Below are positions 16,744 to 25,138 of a stretch of DNA of 41,931 nt, in pieces. Origin of the DNA: Rubrivivax sp. (GTDB lineage: Bacteria > Pseudomonadota > Gammaproteobacteria > Burkholderiales > Burkholderiaceae_C); the NCBI GenBank assembly GCA_027489455.1, contig JAIXZR010000103.1:1-41931 (forward strand), read 5' to 3'. Made by a program: the position numbers and the translations under genes. Below the pieces are notes generated by a model that was not told the origin of the DNA, made no database searches, and was given only the letters and a program-made list of their open reading frames with translations. The first letter of the stretch is position 1, and each line of letters opens with the position of its first letter.

Positions 16744-18849
16744 TCAGGTGTAGCGCTGCATCAAGGCCTGCTGGGCGCTGAGGCCCCCGCCTGCCGGCGC
16801 GGCCACGCGGCGGTAGCGGCCTTCGCTGTCCAGCAGCCAGGCGTCCAGGCTGTCATGCAGGTAGGGCACCAGGGCCTCGTCGATGACGCGCTGGCGCAGC
16901 ACCGGGTCGCGCACCGGCCAGGCCACTTCGATGCGGCGGAACATGTTGCGGCTCATCCAGTCGGCGCTGCTCAGGTAGAGGACCTCGTCAGCGTCGCCGT
17001 CGCCCCAGCGGAAATACATCGCCCGCGTGTGCTCCAGGAAGCGGCCGACGACCGAGCGCACGCGGATGTTGTCCGTGTGCCCCGGCAGGCCCGGCGGCAG
17101 CATGCACGCGCCGCGCACGATGAGATCGATGCTGGCACCAGCCTGGCTGGCCGCGGCCAGGCCCTGCATCAGGGCCGGATCGGTGAGGGCGTTGACCTTC
17201 ACGACGATGCGCGCCGGCTTGCCGGCCCGCGCCGCATCCGCCACCTGCCGCATGTGCCGCATGAAGCGGCGGTGCAGCAGGAAAGGCGCCGTCACCAGCT
17301 GCTGCGGCGCCTTCACGCGCGTCTGGCTGGCCAGCTGCAGGAAGACGGCGTCGGCGTCGGCCGTCAGGCCGGGCTCGGCGGTCAGGCAGCCCATGTCGGT
17401 GTAGACGCGTGCGGTCTTCGGGTTGTAGTTGCCGGTGCTCAGGTGCGCGTAGCGGCGCAGCACCCCGCCTTCGCGCCGCGTCACCAGCAGCATCTTGGCG
17501 TGCGTCTTCAGGCCCACGATGCCGTAGACCACCTGCGCGCCCACGGCTTCCAGGCGCTCGGCCCAGTTGATGTTGGCTTCCTCGTCGAAGCGCGCCTTCA
17601 GCTCGACCACGGCCAGCACTTCCTTGCCACGGCGCGCGGCCTCGATCAGCAGATCGCCCAGCACGCTCTGTGCGCCAGTGCGGTAGATCGTCTGCTTGAT
17701 CGCCAGCACCTGCGGGTCTTCGACGGCCTCGCGCAGGAACTGCACGACGGGTTCGAAGCTTTCGAACGGGTGGTGCAGCAGCACGTCACGCTGACGCAAC
17801 TGCTCGAAGATGCTCACCCCCGGTGAGAGGGCCGCGCTGGGCCAGGCGGCCTCGAAGGCCGGGAAGCGCAGCGCATCGGCATCGGCCTGGTCGATGAGCT
17901 GGTTCAGCCGCACCAGGTTGACCGGGCCGTTGACGCGGTACAGCGCCACCTCGGGCAGCGCGAACTGCTGCAGCAGGAAGCGGCTGAGCACCTCCGGGCA
18001 GGTGCTGGTGACTTCCAGCCGGATCGCCTGGCCGTAGTTGCGCGTCGTCAGGCCGCGCCGCAGCGCCTGGCGCAGGTTGGTGACGTCGTCGGCGTCGACT
18101 TCCAGATCGCTGTCGCGCGTGACGCGGAACTGGCTGAAGGACTGCACCGTGCGGCCCGGGAACAGCTCCGCCAGGTGGGCGCGGATCACGCTGGTCAGCA
18201 GTACGAAGCCTTGCTGCCCGTCGCACACCGCCTCGGGCAGCCGGATGACGCGCGGCAGCACGCGCGGCACCTTGACGATGGCGATCTGGTTGTCGCGGCC
18301 GAAGGCGTCGCGCCCGTCGAGCTGGGCGATGAAGTTCAGGCTCTTGTTGGCCACCTGCGGGAAGGGGTGGCTCGGGTCCAGGCTGACGGGCACCAGCAGC
18401 GGGCGCACCTGGGCGTCGAAGAATTCGGCCACCCACGCGCGCTGCGCCGCGTTGCGCTCGGCGTGGTTGAGCACGACGATGCCCTGCTGCGCCAGCGCGG
18501 GCATGAGCTCGTCGTTGAAGACGGCGTACTGCTCGTCGATCAGCTCGTGGGCAGCACCGGCCACCGCGGCCAGATCGGCATGTGAGACACCGCTGCCGGG
18601 CTGGCGTACGGCCTCGATGAAGTCGGCGACGCGGACTTCGAAAAACTCGTCGATGTTGCTGCTGACGATCGTCAGGTAGCGCAACCGCTCGAGCAGCGGC
18701 ACGTCGGTACGCCGGGCCTGGGCCAGCACGCGCCGGTTGAACTGCAGGATCGAGCGCTCGCGGTTCAGCAGGGGCAGGCTACCGGCAGCCGCAGGCGCCA
18801 GCGCGGTGGGGGCAGGCGCCGCAGCAGCCGGCCGGGCATCGTCGTTCAT
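16744..18849 (-). CDS. ppk: Polyphosphate kinase 1
   Basis: A 701-residue enzyme that polymerises the gamma-phosphate of ATP into polyphosphate. The N-terminal domain begins LLNRERSILQFNRRVLAQA; the catalytic phosphohistidine lies in YAHLSTGNYNPKTARVYTD and the second conserved His in VGRFLEHTRAMYF; GDLLIEAARRGKEVLAVVEL also matches. The preceding 25 residues are an Ala/Pro-rich extension. The ATG at 18849 is chosen because the frame open upstream of it is the antisense shadow of the ABC ATPase gene. Probably transcribed with sixA. Confidence 0.96.
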   Translation of the reverse strand: MNDDARPAAAAPAPTALAPAAAGSLPLLNRERSILQFNRRVLAQARRTDVPLLERLRYLTIVSSNIDEFFEVRVADFIEAVRQPGSGVSHADLAAVAGAAHELIDEQYAVFNDELMPALAQQGIVVLNHAERNAAQRAWVAEFFDAQVRPLLVPVSLDPSHPFPQVANKSLNFIAQLDGRDAFGRDNQIAIVKVPRVLPRVIRLPEAVCDGQQGFVLLTSVIRAHLAELFPGRTVQSFSQFRVTRDSDLEVDADDVTNLRQALRRGLTTRNYGQAIRLEVTSTCPEVLSRFLLQQFALPEVALYRVNGPVNLVRLNQLIDQADADALRFPAFEAAWPSAALSPGVSIFEQLRQRDVLLHHPFESFEPVVQFLREAVEDPQVLAIKQTIYRTGAQSVLGDLLIEAARRGKEVLAVVELKARFDEEANINWAERLEAVGAQVVYGIVGLKTHAKMLLVTRREGGVLRRYAHLSTGNYNPKTARVYTDMGCLTAEPGLTADADAVFLQLASQTRVKAPQQLVTAPFLLHRRFMRHMRQVADAARAGKPARIVVKVNALTDPALMQGLAAASQAGASIDLIVRGACMLPPGLPGHTDNIRVRSVVGRFLEHTRAMYFRWGDGDADEVLYLSSADWMSRNMFRRIEVAWPVRDPVLRQRVIDEALVPYLHDSLDAWLLDSEGRYRRVAAPAGGGLSAQQALMQRYT

Positions 18850-18929
18850 CCGCGGAGTGTAGACAGCCCGGAAGACAAAGCCGTGACATCGCCCCGCCAC
18901 CGCGCAGGGCCAGCGGCGCCCCTTCGACG

Positions 18930-19715
18930 CTACTTCAGCGAATTGGCCAGGAAGGCCTGCAGGCGCGGGCTGCGCGGGTTGGCCAGCACCTCGCGCGGGT
19001 GGCCCTGCTCCTCGATCTGGCCCTGGTGCAGGAAGACCAGGTGGTTGCTGACCTCGCGCGCGAAGCTCATCTCGTGCGTGACGACGATCATCGTGCGGCC
19101 TTCCTCGGCCACGCCGCGCATCACGCGCAGCACTTCGCCTACCAGTTCCGGGTCCAGTGCCGAGGTGGGCTCGTCGAACAGCATCACCTGGGGTTCCATG
19201 GCCAGCGCGCGCGCGATCGCCACGCGCTGCTGCTCGCCACCCGAAAGATGAGCCGGGTAGGCGTCCTGCCGGTGCGCCACGCCCACGCGCTGCAGGTAGC
19301 GTTGAGCGCGCTCCACGGCCTCGGCCTTCGACAGGCCCAGCACCTGCATCGGCGCTTCGATGACGTTTTCCAGCGCCGTCATGTGCGCCCACAGGTTGAA
19401 GTGCTGGAACACCATCGCCACCTGACTGCGCAGCCGCTGCAGCTGTGCCGGGTCGCGCGCCTTCAGCGCACCGGTCTTGTCGGGCACCAGATCGAGCGCC
19501 TGGCCGTCGACGATGATGCGGCCGGCGTTGGGCTGCTCCAGCAGGTTCAGACAGCGCAGGAAGGTGCTCTTGCCGCTGCCGCTGGAGCCGATCATGGAGA
19601 TCACGTCGCCCTGGCGCGCCTGCACGGTCACGCCCTTCAGCACTTCGTTGCTGCCGTAACGCTTGTGGATGTCCTCGGCCTGCAGCAGCAGGGGCCTGGC
19701 GCTGGGGTTGTTCAT
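18930..19715 (-). CDS. aotP: Basic amino acid ABC transporter ATP-binding protein
   Basis: A 261-residue ABC ATPase of the HisP/GlnQ class. Walker A is GSSGSGKST (about 41-49), the Q-loop VFQHFNLW, the signature LSGGEQQRVAIARAL, Walker B VMLFDEPTSALDP, and the switch His in VVTHEMSF. It energises import of arginine, ornithine or a related amino acid by the two permeases encoded upstream. The start is the ATG at 19715, 11 bases after the aotO stop. The order J-Q-M-O-P on the minus strand equals that of Pseudomonas aotJQMOP, where argR follows aotP; here argR is elsewhere (571-1632). Confidence 0.95.
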   Translation of the reverse strand: MNNPSARPLLLQAEDIHKRYGSNEVLKGVTVQARQGDVISMIGSSGSGKSTFLRCLNLLEQPNAGRIIVDGQALDLVPDKTGALKARDPAQLQRLRSQVAMVFQHFNLWAHMTALENVIEAPMQVLGLSKAEAVERAQRYLQRVGVAHRQDAYPAHLSGGEQQRVAIARALAMEPQVMLFDEPTSALDPELVGEVLRVMRGVAEEGRTMIVVTHEMSFAREVSNHLVFLHQGQIEEQGHPREVLANPRSPRLQAFLANSLK

Positions 19716-19726
19716 GCGACCACCGT

Positions 19727-20842
19727 TCAACTGCTCAAGAGCTTGCCCGTGCGCGCCAGCGTGGTGCCGGCGATCTTGCACAGGCGCTTGCCTGGCGTGG
19801 CCCAGCGCGTGGCGATGCGGGCATACAGCAGCCCGGCAGACTGCGCCCGCAGCGTGTGGATCTCGCCGGTGTCCACGTCCACCACGTCGGCCACGGCTTC
19901 GCCGGCGGCAATCCGATCGCCGGGTTCCCGGTGGAAGACGATCACGCCCGCGCAGGGCGCGGTCAGCGGCTCGGATCCGGCCAGTGGCGTGGGCTGGCAC
20001 AGGGCGCGCGGCAGCGCCGCGGCCGGCCCAGCCACTGCGCCCTGGTGGCGCAGGAAGGCAATGATCGCGGCCGCATCCTGCTGCGCCAGCGCGTGGCTGG
20101 TGTCGGCTTCGCCCCGCAGTTCGACGGTGACGCTGAAGCACGCCGGCGGCACCGGCAGCGGCGCAAAGCGCTCGGCCAGCAGCAGCCAGGGCCGGCTGCA
20201 GGCTTCGTCGAAGGGCGAATCGCCGCTCTCGGTGGCCAGCAGCACGGCCTGCGCGCCCAGCAGCGCGCCCAGAGCGCTGGCCTGCTCGGCATGCGGCGTC
20301 AGCGCATAGAGGTGCATCACGGCCTGGCTGTCGCAGTGCAGGTCCAGCACGATGTCGCTGTCGATGGCCAGGCCCACCAGCTTGTGCTTCAGGTCCTGCG
20401 CCGTGCCCAGGCTGTGCAGCTGGCGCGCGGCCTGGCGCAGCGCAGCACGGATCAGGCGCACGTTGGCCTGCGCGTCAGCCCCCAGCTGGCCCTGCAGCAG
20501 ATCACCCGCGGCCGCGGCCAGGTCAGGGTGGAAGCGGTTGAAGTTGAGCCCGTCGCCCAGGTCGAAACGGCCCTGGTGCTGCCCCAGCGGATGCTGCGCC
20601 AGGCCCAGGGGGTTGGCGTAGGGCACCAGCTGCACTTCGCCCAGCAGCTGGCCTGCGTCTTCCAGCGCCTGCAACTGGCGGCGCAGCTGCTGCGCGACCA
20701 GCAGGCCGGGGACTTCATCGGCATGCAGGGCGGCCTGGATGGTGACCTTGGGGCGCCCGCCGGGCGGCCCGAAGCGGTGCACGGTGAGCGTGGGGTGATG
20801 GCCGGGGGCGGGGGGCGCCAGGGCCAGGGTTTCGGTGTGCAT
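19727..20842 (-). CDS. aotO: Succinylglutamate desuccinylase/aspartoacylase family protein (AotO-like)
   Basis: A 371-residue zinc-dependent deacylase-like protein of the AstE/AspA (M14-related) family. The metal-binding pattern is intact: H-x2-E in ALHADEVPGLL (about 38-48), the third ligand in VLDLHCD (about 168), and the catalytic Glu region VTVELRGEAD. The C-terminal about 90 residues form a separate beta-rich, biotinyl-lipoyl-like part (TAPCAGVIVFHREPGDRIAA). It sits between permease and ATPase genes of the arginine transporter, where Pseudomonas has AotO of unknown function. It may remove an acyl group from an imported amino acid; that is inference. Confidence 0.85.
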   Translation of the reverse strand: MHTETLALAPPAPGHHPTLTVHRFGPPGGRPKVTIQAALHADEVPGLLVAQQLRRQLQALEDAGQLLGEVQLVPYANPLGLAQHPLGQHQGRFDLGDGLNFNRFHPDLAAAAGDLLQGQLGADAQANVRLIRAALRQAARQLHSLGTAQDLKHKLVGLAIDSDIVLDLHCDSQAVMHLYALTPHAEQASALGALLGAQAVLLATESGDSPFDEACSRPWLLLAERFAPLPVPPACFSVTVELRGEADTSHALAQQDAAAIIAFLRHQGAVAGPAAALPRALCQPTPLAGSEPLTAPCAGVIVFHREPGDRIAAGEAVADVVDVDTGEIHTLRAQSAGLLYARIATRWATPGKRLCKIAGTTLARTGKLLSS

Positions 20843-20848
20843 GCAGGG

Positions 20849-21586
20849 TCAGGGGGTTTGGGGGCGGGGGGCCGCGGCGGGCGCCCCAGGCGCCGGGCGG
20901 CGCTCGGTCTGCAGGTGGCGCAGGAAGCGCCGCTCCAGCAGCTTGAAGGCGCCCACCATCGAGAAGGTGAGCGCGAAATAGATCACCGCCGCAGTGCCGA
21001 AGGCTTCCACCGGCAGCAGGTGGTTGGCATAGACGTCGCGGGCCACACGCGTCACGTCCACCAGCGTCACGGTGCTGGCGATCGCGGTGGCGTGCATCAT
21101 CCCGACGACTTCGTTGCTGTACTGCGGCAGTGCCCGCCGCAACGCGCTGGGCAGCAGGATGCGGGTGTACAGCTTGCGGCCGGCCAGGCCGTAGGCCCGC
21201 GCGGCTTCCACCTCGCCATGGGGCGTGGCGCGCAGCGCACCGGCAAAGATCTCGGTCGTGTAGGCCGTGGTGTTGATGGCGAACGCCAGCCAGGCGCAGA
21301 ACCAGGCTTCGCGCAACAGCGGCCACAACACGCTCTCGCGCAACCCCTCGAACTGCGCGAAGCCGTAGTAGACGATGAACAGCTGCACCAGCAACGGCGT
21401 GCCGCGCACGACGTACGTAAACAGCCACACCGGCCCCCAGACCCAGCGCCGCGTCGAGACGCGCGCCACCGCCAGCGGCACGCTGAGCACGAAGCCGGTG
21501 GCCACGCTGATGACCAGCAGCGTGAGGCAAACGCGCAGCCCCGAAGCGAACTCGGGCAGGCTCTGCTGGATGACTTGCCAGTCCAT
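20849..21586 (-). CDS. aotM: Basic amino acid ABC transporter permease (HisM/AotM type)
   Basis: A 245-residue inner-membrane permease with about five transmembrane helices. It shows the polar amino acid permease text VVRGTPLLVQLFIVYYG and the EAA loop that contacts the ATPase (EVEAARAYGLAGRKLYTRILLP, shortened here). The C-terminal 20 residues are a Pro/Ala-rich tail not typical of the family. Starts four bases after the aotQ stop. Pairs with aotQ to form the channel. Confidence 0.93.
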   Translation of the reverse strand: MDWQVIQQSLPEFASGLRVCLTLLVISVATGFVLSVPLAVARVSTRRWVWGPVWLFTYVVRGTPLLVQLFIVYYGFAQFEGLRESVLWPLLREAWFCAWLAFAINTTAYTTEIFAGALRATPHGEVEAARAYGLAGRKLYTRILLPSALRRALPQYSNEVVGMMHATAIASTVTLVDVTRVARDVYANHLLPVEAFGTAAVIYFALTFSMVGAFKLLERRFLRHLQTERRPAPGAPAAAPRPQTP

Positions 21587-21590
21587 GCGG

Positions 21591-22277
21591 TCAGAAGCTC
21601 ACGGTCTTGACACCCAGGCTGTAGCGCTTTTCCAGCCGCGACAGCAGGAAGATCGACACCGTGGTGATGGCCAGGTAGATGCCGGCGATGGCGACGAAGA
21701 AGGTGAAAGGTTCGCGCGTGGCGGCCGAAGCCAGGTTGGCGCGGTGCACCATGTCGTCCAGCCCGATGATGGACACCAGCGCGGTGGCCTTCACCATCAC
21801 CAGCCAGTTGTTCGAGAAGCCCGGGATCGCATGCCGCACCATCTGCGGCAGCAGGATGCGTTGCCAGATCTGCCGGCGCGTCATGCCGTAGGCCTGCGCG
21901 GCTTCGGCCTGGCCGCGCGGGATGGCCAGGATCGCGCCGCGGAAGGTCTCGGTCAGGTAGGCGCCGTAGATGAAGCCGATCGTCAGTACGCCAGCGGTGA
22001 AGGGCGGCACGTCGATGTAATCCCAGCCGCGTGCCTCGACGATGTCGTTCAGCAGGATCTGCCCGCCGTAGAAGATGGCCAGCATCAGCACCAGTTCAGG
22101 CAGGCCGCGGATGACGGTCGTGTAGGCCTCGGCCAGCCAGCGCACCGTGCGCGAGGGCGAGAGTTTGGCCGCCGCGCCCAGGAGTCCGAACACGCAGGCC
22201 GCCGCCAGCGACAGCGCCGCCACGCTGAGCGTGACCCACAGGCCGCCCAGGATGGCGGGCAGGTAGCCGTGCAGCAT
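21591..22277 (-). CDS. aotQ: Basic amino acid ABC transporter permease (HisQ/AotQ type)
   Basis: A 228-residue inner-membrane permease. Family text: TTVIRGLPELVLMLAIFYGG, the EAA loop QAEAAQAYGMTRRQIWQRIL, and SIIGLDDMVHRANLA. It forms the translocation pore with aotM. It lies 41 bases downstream of aotJ. Confidence 0.93.
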   Translation of the reverse strand: MLHGYLPAILGGLWVTLSVAALSLAAACVFGLLGAAAKLSPSRTVRWLAEAYTTVIRGLPELVLMLAIFYGGQILLNDIVEARGWDYIDVPPFTAGVLTIGFIYGAYLTETFRGAILAIPRGQAEAAQAYGMTRRQIWQRILLPQMVRHAIPGFSNNWLVMVKATALVSIIGLDDMVHRANLASAATREPFTFFVAIAGIYLAITTVSIFLLSRLEKRYSLGVKTVSF

Positions 22278-22318
22278 GTAGGTGTCCTCGGGTGGGGGGT
22301 GAGTCGTGGGCGGCGCGA

Positions 22319-23104
22319 TCAGTTGCCGCCGGAGACGTCGAAATCGAAGTACCGGGCCGCCAGCTTCTGGTAGCTGCCGTCGGCCTTCATCGCCTTCAGC
22401 GCGGCGTTGACCTGCTGGCGCAGTGCATCTTCGCCCTTGCGGAAGGCAATGCCCACGCCACCGCCGCCACCTTCCAGCCGCACCAGCGGGCCGAGTTGCG
22501 CGTAGCCCTTGCCCTGCGGCTTGGACAGGAAGGCATCGCCCGACACCACCGACGAGCCGAAGCCGACGTCGGCACGGCCGGCGGCCAGTTCCAGGTAGAC
22601 ATCGGTTTCGCGCGCCACCAGCAGCACCGGGCTGCCCGGGTACCTGGCCGCCACGTGCAGGGCGCGCGGGGTGTTGCGCAGCACGGCGATGCGCTTGCCC
22701 TTCAGGGCCGCCGGGCTGGCGTCAGGGAAGGCGCCGACGCGCGCCACCCAGCGCGAAGGCACGTCGTAGTACGGGTCGCTGAAGTCCGCCACCTTGCGGC
22801 GCTCGTCGCTGATCGTCATGGACGCCACGATCATGTCGAACTTCCTCGCCCGCAGCGCCGGCATCATGCCGTCCCATTCTTGCTGCACCAGGGTGCAGGG
22901 GCGCTGCAGGCGTTCGCACAGCGCACGCGCGATGTCGATGTCGAAGCCGCTGAGCTGGCCATCGGGCCCGAGCTTGGAAAACGGCGGGTAGTTGCCTTCC
23001 ACGCCCACGCGCAGCGCTTGCTGGGCCAGGGCCGGGGCACAGGTGGCCAGCGCCAGGGCAGCGGTGGCCAGAAAAGCCCTGAGAGTGTCGCGACGCATCG
23101 TCAT
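22319..23104 (-). CDS. aotJ: Basic amino acid ABC transporter substrate-binding protein
   Basis: A 261-residue periplasmic protein with a signal peptide (MTMRRDTLRAFLATAALALA, cleaved after APALAQ) followed by a family 3 solute-binding domain: LRVGVEGNYPPFSKLGPDGQ, GFDIDIARALCERL, DMIVASMTISDERRKVADFS and the C-terminal KADGSYQKLAARYFDFDV. Paralogue of the protein at 1-549. Start at 23104 or the next ATG at 23098; neither has a Shine-Dalgarno sequence, and a TACAAC box lies seven bases before the first. First gene of aotJQMOP; a likely ArgR operator lies 54-95 bases upstream. Confidence 0.94.
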   Translation of the reverse strand: MTMRRDTLRAFLATAALALATCAPALAQQALRVGVEGNYPPFSKLGPDGQLSGFDIDIARALCERLQRPCTLVQQEWDGMMPALRARKFDMIVASMTISDERRKVADFSDPYYDVPSRWVARVGAFPDASPAALKGKRIAVLRNTPRALHVAARYPGSPVLLVARETDVYLELAAGRADVGFGSSVVSGDAFLSKPQGKGYAQLGPLVRLEGGGGGVGIAFRKGEDALRQQVNAALKAMKADGSYQKLAARYFDFDVSGGN

Positions 23105-23111
23105 GGCCGGG

Positions 23112-23117
23112 GTTGTA
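23112..23117 (-). promoter_or_regulatory. -10-like box seven bases from the aotJ start
   Basis: TACAAC on the minus strand, followed by seven bases and the ATG at 23104. A transcript from here would start at the ATG or have almost no leader. No -35 found; an activator bound at 23158-23199 could compensate for that. Confidence 0.35.
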
Positions 23118-23157
23118 CCCGCTGCCACCCAGCACGGCCAGGGGCCGGCCGGCCCGG

Positions 23158-23199
23158 CGTCGGACTTCGGCAAGTCCGTGTCGCTTGCGTCAAACTGCC
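23158..23199 (+). promoter_or_regulatory. Putative operator for the AraC-type ArgR: two direct half-sites
   Basis: Two 21-bp direct half-sites: CGTCGG, eight bases, AA, five bases (23158-23178), then TGTCGC, eight bases, AA, five bases (23179-23199). This fits the pattern TGTCGC-N8-AA-N5 that I recall for Pseudomonas aeruginosa ArgR; the first copy differs at two of six positions and the second is exact. The pair begins just inside the end of orn and ends 54 bases from aotJ. Written on the plus strand it points away from aotJ. A 7-bp hairpin (23161-23178, CGGACTT/AAGTCCG) overlaps the first half-site. Confidence 0.55.
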
Positions 23200-23771
23200 A
23201 GCAGGGTCTGGCGGTAGTGCAGCAGTTCGTCTATCGATTCGTGCACGTCCGCCAGCGCGGTGTGCGACTGCGCCTTCTTCAGGCCCACCAGGGCCGCCGG
23301 CTTCCAGCGCTTGGCCAGTTCCTTCAGCGTGCTGACGTCCAGGTTGCGGTAATGGAAGAAAGCTTCCAGCGCCGGCATGCTGCGCGCCAGGAAACGCCGG
23401 TCCTGGCAGATGCTGTTGCCGCACATCGGGCTCTTGCCCGCAGGCACGTAGGCCTGCAGGAAGGCGATCACCGCGGCTTCGGCGGCGGCCTCGTCGATGG
23501 CGCTGCTGCGCACGCGGTCGATCAGGCCGCTGCGGCCGTGCGTGCCCTTGTTCCAGGCGTCCATGCCGTCGAGCACGGCATCGGTCTGGTGAATCGCGAA
23601 CACCGGGCCTTCGATGCGCACCGTCAGCTGCGGGTCGGTGACGACGACAGCGACTTCGATGATGCGGTCGCGGTCGGTGTCCAGGCCCGTCATTTCCAGA
23701 TCGATCCAGATCAGGTTCTGGTCGCTGCAGGCCAGGGCAGCGGGGGCGGCAGGGGTCACGGGCTCAGTCAT
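23190..23771 (-). CDS. orn: Oligoribonuclease
   Basis: A 193-residue DEDDh exonuclease that degrades 2-5 nt RNAs and linear dinucleotides such as pGpG to mononucleotides. Motif I is [10 protein letters not shown], motif II lies around [12 protein letters not shown], and motif III is [15 protein letters not shown] with the catalytic His and Asp. Length is normal, with a short Ala-rich N-terminus. The ATG is preceded, seven bases away, by a GAGAAT box and no clear ribosome site. Divergent from the M48 gene across only 36 bases. Confidence 0.96.
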   Translation of the reverse strand: MTEPVTPAAPAALACSDQNLIWIDLEMTGLDTDRDRIIEVAVVVTDPQLTVRIEGPVFAIHQTDAVLDGMDAWNKGTHGRSGLIDRVRSSAIDEAAAEAAVIAFLQAYVPAGKSPMCGNSICQDRRFLARSMPALEAFFHYRNLDVSTLKELAKRWKPAALVGLKKAQSHTALADVHESIDELLHYRQTLLAV

Positions 23772-23807
23772 GCGCCGGATTCTCGCCCAAGCCTAAACTC
23801 CAGCCCC
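23772..23807. promoter_or_regulatory. 36-bp divergent region with two opposed -10-like boxes
   Basis: Between the ATG of orn (minus) and the ATG of the M48 gene (plus). GAGAAT on the minus strand (23779-23784) ends seven bases from the orn ATG; TAAACT on the plus strand (23794-23799) ends eight bases from the M48 ATG. If both are used, both mRNAs are leaderless or nearly so, and each -35 region would lie in the other gene. Confidence 0.45.
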
Positions 23808-25082
23808 ATGCAGTCCGACACCCTCACGCTGGCCTTCGTGGCCGCCCTGCTGGCCAGCCTGGCCACCAAGCTCTGGCTGGCCACGCGGCAGATGCGGCAT
23901 GTGGCCGCCCACCGCGACACGGTGCCTGCGGCCTTCGCCAACACGGTGACGCTGGCAGCCCACCGCAAGGCCGCCGACTACACGCTGGCCAAGGGCCGGC
24001 TGGGCCTGCTGGCCCTGGCGCTGGGCACCACCGTGCTGCTGGGCTGGACGCTGCTGGGCGGCCTGGACGCGCTGAACACGCTGCTGCTCAACAACGTGCA
24101 GCCGCGGCTGGGCGATCTGGGGTATCAGCTGGCCCTGCTCGTGGCCTTCGTGCTGATCGGATCGCTGATCGAGCTGCCGCTGGACTGGTACAGCACCTTT
24201 CGCGTCGAACAGCAGTTCGGCTTCAACCGCATGACGCTGCGCCTGTGGCTGGCCGACCTGGCCAAGGGCACGGCCGTCGGTGCGCTGATCGGGCTGCCGC
24301 TGGCCGCCGGCATCCTGTGGATCATGGGCCATTCGGGCGGGCTGTGGTGGCTGTACGCCTGGCTGGCCTGGGTCGGGTTCAACCTGGTGCTGCTGGTGCT
24401 GTACCCGACGGTGATCGCACCGATGTTCAACAAGTTCGAGCCGCTGCCTGACGAAGCCCTGAAGACCCGTGTGCAGGCCCTGATGCAGCGCTGCGGCTTT
24501 GCCGCCAAGGGCCTGTTCGTGATGGATGGCAGCAAGCGCTCGGCGCATGCCAACGCGTACTTCACGGGCCTGGGCGCGGCCAAGCGCGTGGTGTTTTTCG
24601 ACACCCTGCTGCAGCGGCTGTCGCCCGGCGAGGTGGAAGCCGTCCTCGCACACGAGCTGGGCCACTTCAAGCGCCGGCATGTCGTCAAGCGCATGGTGGC
24701 GATTTTCGCCATGAGCCTGCTCGGGCTGGCCCTGCTGGGCTGGCTGGCCGGCCAGAGCAGCTTCTACGCCGGTCTGGGCGTGGCGCTGAACCTTGGCGCG
24801 CCGAACGACGCGCTGGCGCTGATCCTCTTCATGCTGGTGCTGCCGCCGTTCACCTTCTTCATCTCGCCGCTGATGGCGCATGTCTCGCGCGTGCATGAGT
24901 TTGAAGCCGACGCCTATGCCTGCGCGCAGGCCGACGGCCGCGATCTGGCGCGCGCGCTGCTCAAGCTGCACGAAGACAACGCCGCCACGCTGACACCCGA
25001 TCCGCTGTACGCGCGCTTCTACTATTCGCACCCGCCCGCCAGCGAGCGGCTGGCCGCCCTGCCCGCGCCCGCCACGGCCTGA
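23808..25082 (+). CDS. M48-family membrane metalloprotease (Ste24/CAAX protease-like)
   Basis: A 424-residue zinc endopeptidase with several transmembrane helices on both sides of the catalytic domain, the Ste24 arrangement. The zinc motif is HELGH in AVLAHELGHFKRRHVVK, with the third ligand in VHEFEADAYA. The preceding soluble part has FVMDGSKRSAHANAYFTGLG, typical of the family. Bacterial members are thought to act in membrane protein quality control. The ATG at 23808 follows CTCCAGCCCC, with no Shine-Dalgarno. Heads a run with phhB and rsgA. Confidence 0.94.
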   Translation: MQSDTLTLAFVAALLASLATKLWLATRQMRHVAAHRDTVPAAFANTVTLAAHRKAADYTLAKGRLGLLALALGTTVLLGWTLLGGLDALNTLLLNNVQPRLGDLGYQLALLVAFVLIGSLIELPLDWYSTFRVEQQFGFNRMTLRLWLADLAKGTAVGALIGLPLAAGILWIMGHSGGLWWLYAWLAWVGFNLVLLVLYPTVIAPMFNKFEPLPDEALKTRVQALMQRCGFAAKGLFVMDGSKRSAHANAYFTGLGAAKRVVFFDTLLQRLSPGEVEAVLAHELGHFKRRHVVKRMVAIFAMSLLGLALLGWLAGQSSFYAGLGVALNLGAPNDALALILFMLVLPPFTFFISPLMAHVSRVHEFEADAYACAQADGRDLARALLKLHEDNAATLTPDPLYARFYYSHPPASERLAALPAPATA

Positions 25083-25138
25083 GCCTGCCACCCTGACGCC
25101 AACGCCCCTGGACGCCCCCCGCCCGCCCCAAACCGCCC

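Noticed and set aside
16384-17826. A 480-codon plus-strand open frame opposite sixA and ppk
   Set aside because: Antisense of recognised enzymes with intact catalytic motifs; no domain of its own.
18850-19392. Upstream extension of the ppk reading frame
   Set aside because: The extra 181 codons run over the ABC ATPase gene and resemble no Ppk sequence; ppk starts well at 18849.
19856-21610. A 584-codon plus-strand open frame opposite aotO and aotM
   Set aside because: Antisense of two well-supported transporter-operon genes; low-complexity Gln/Arg/Gly text.
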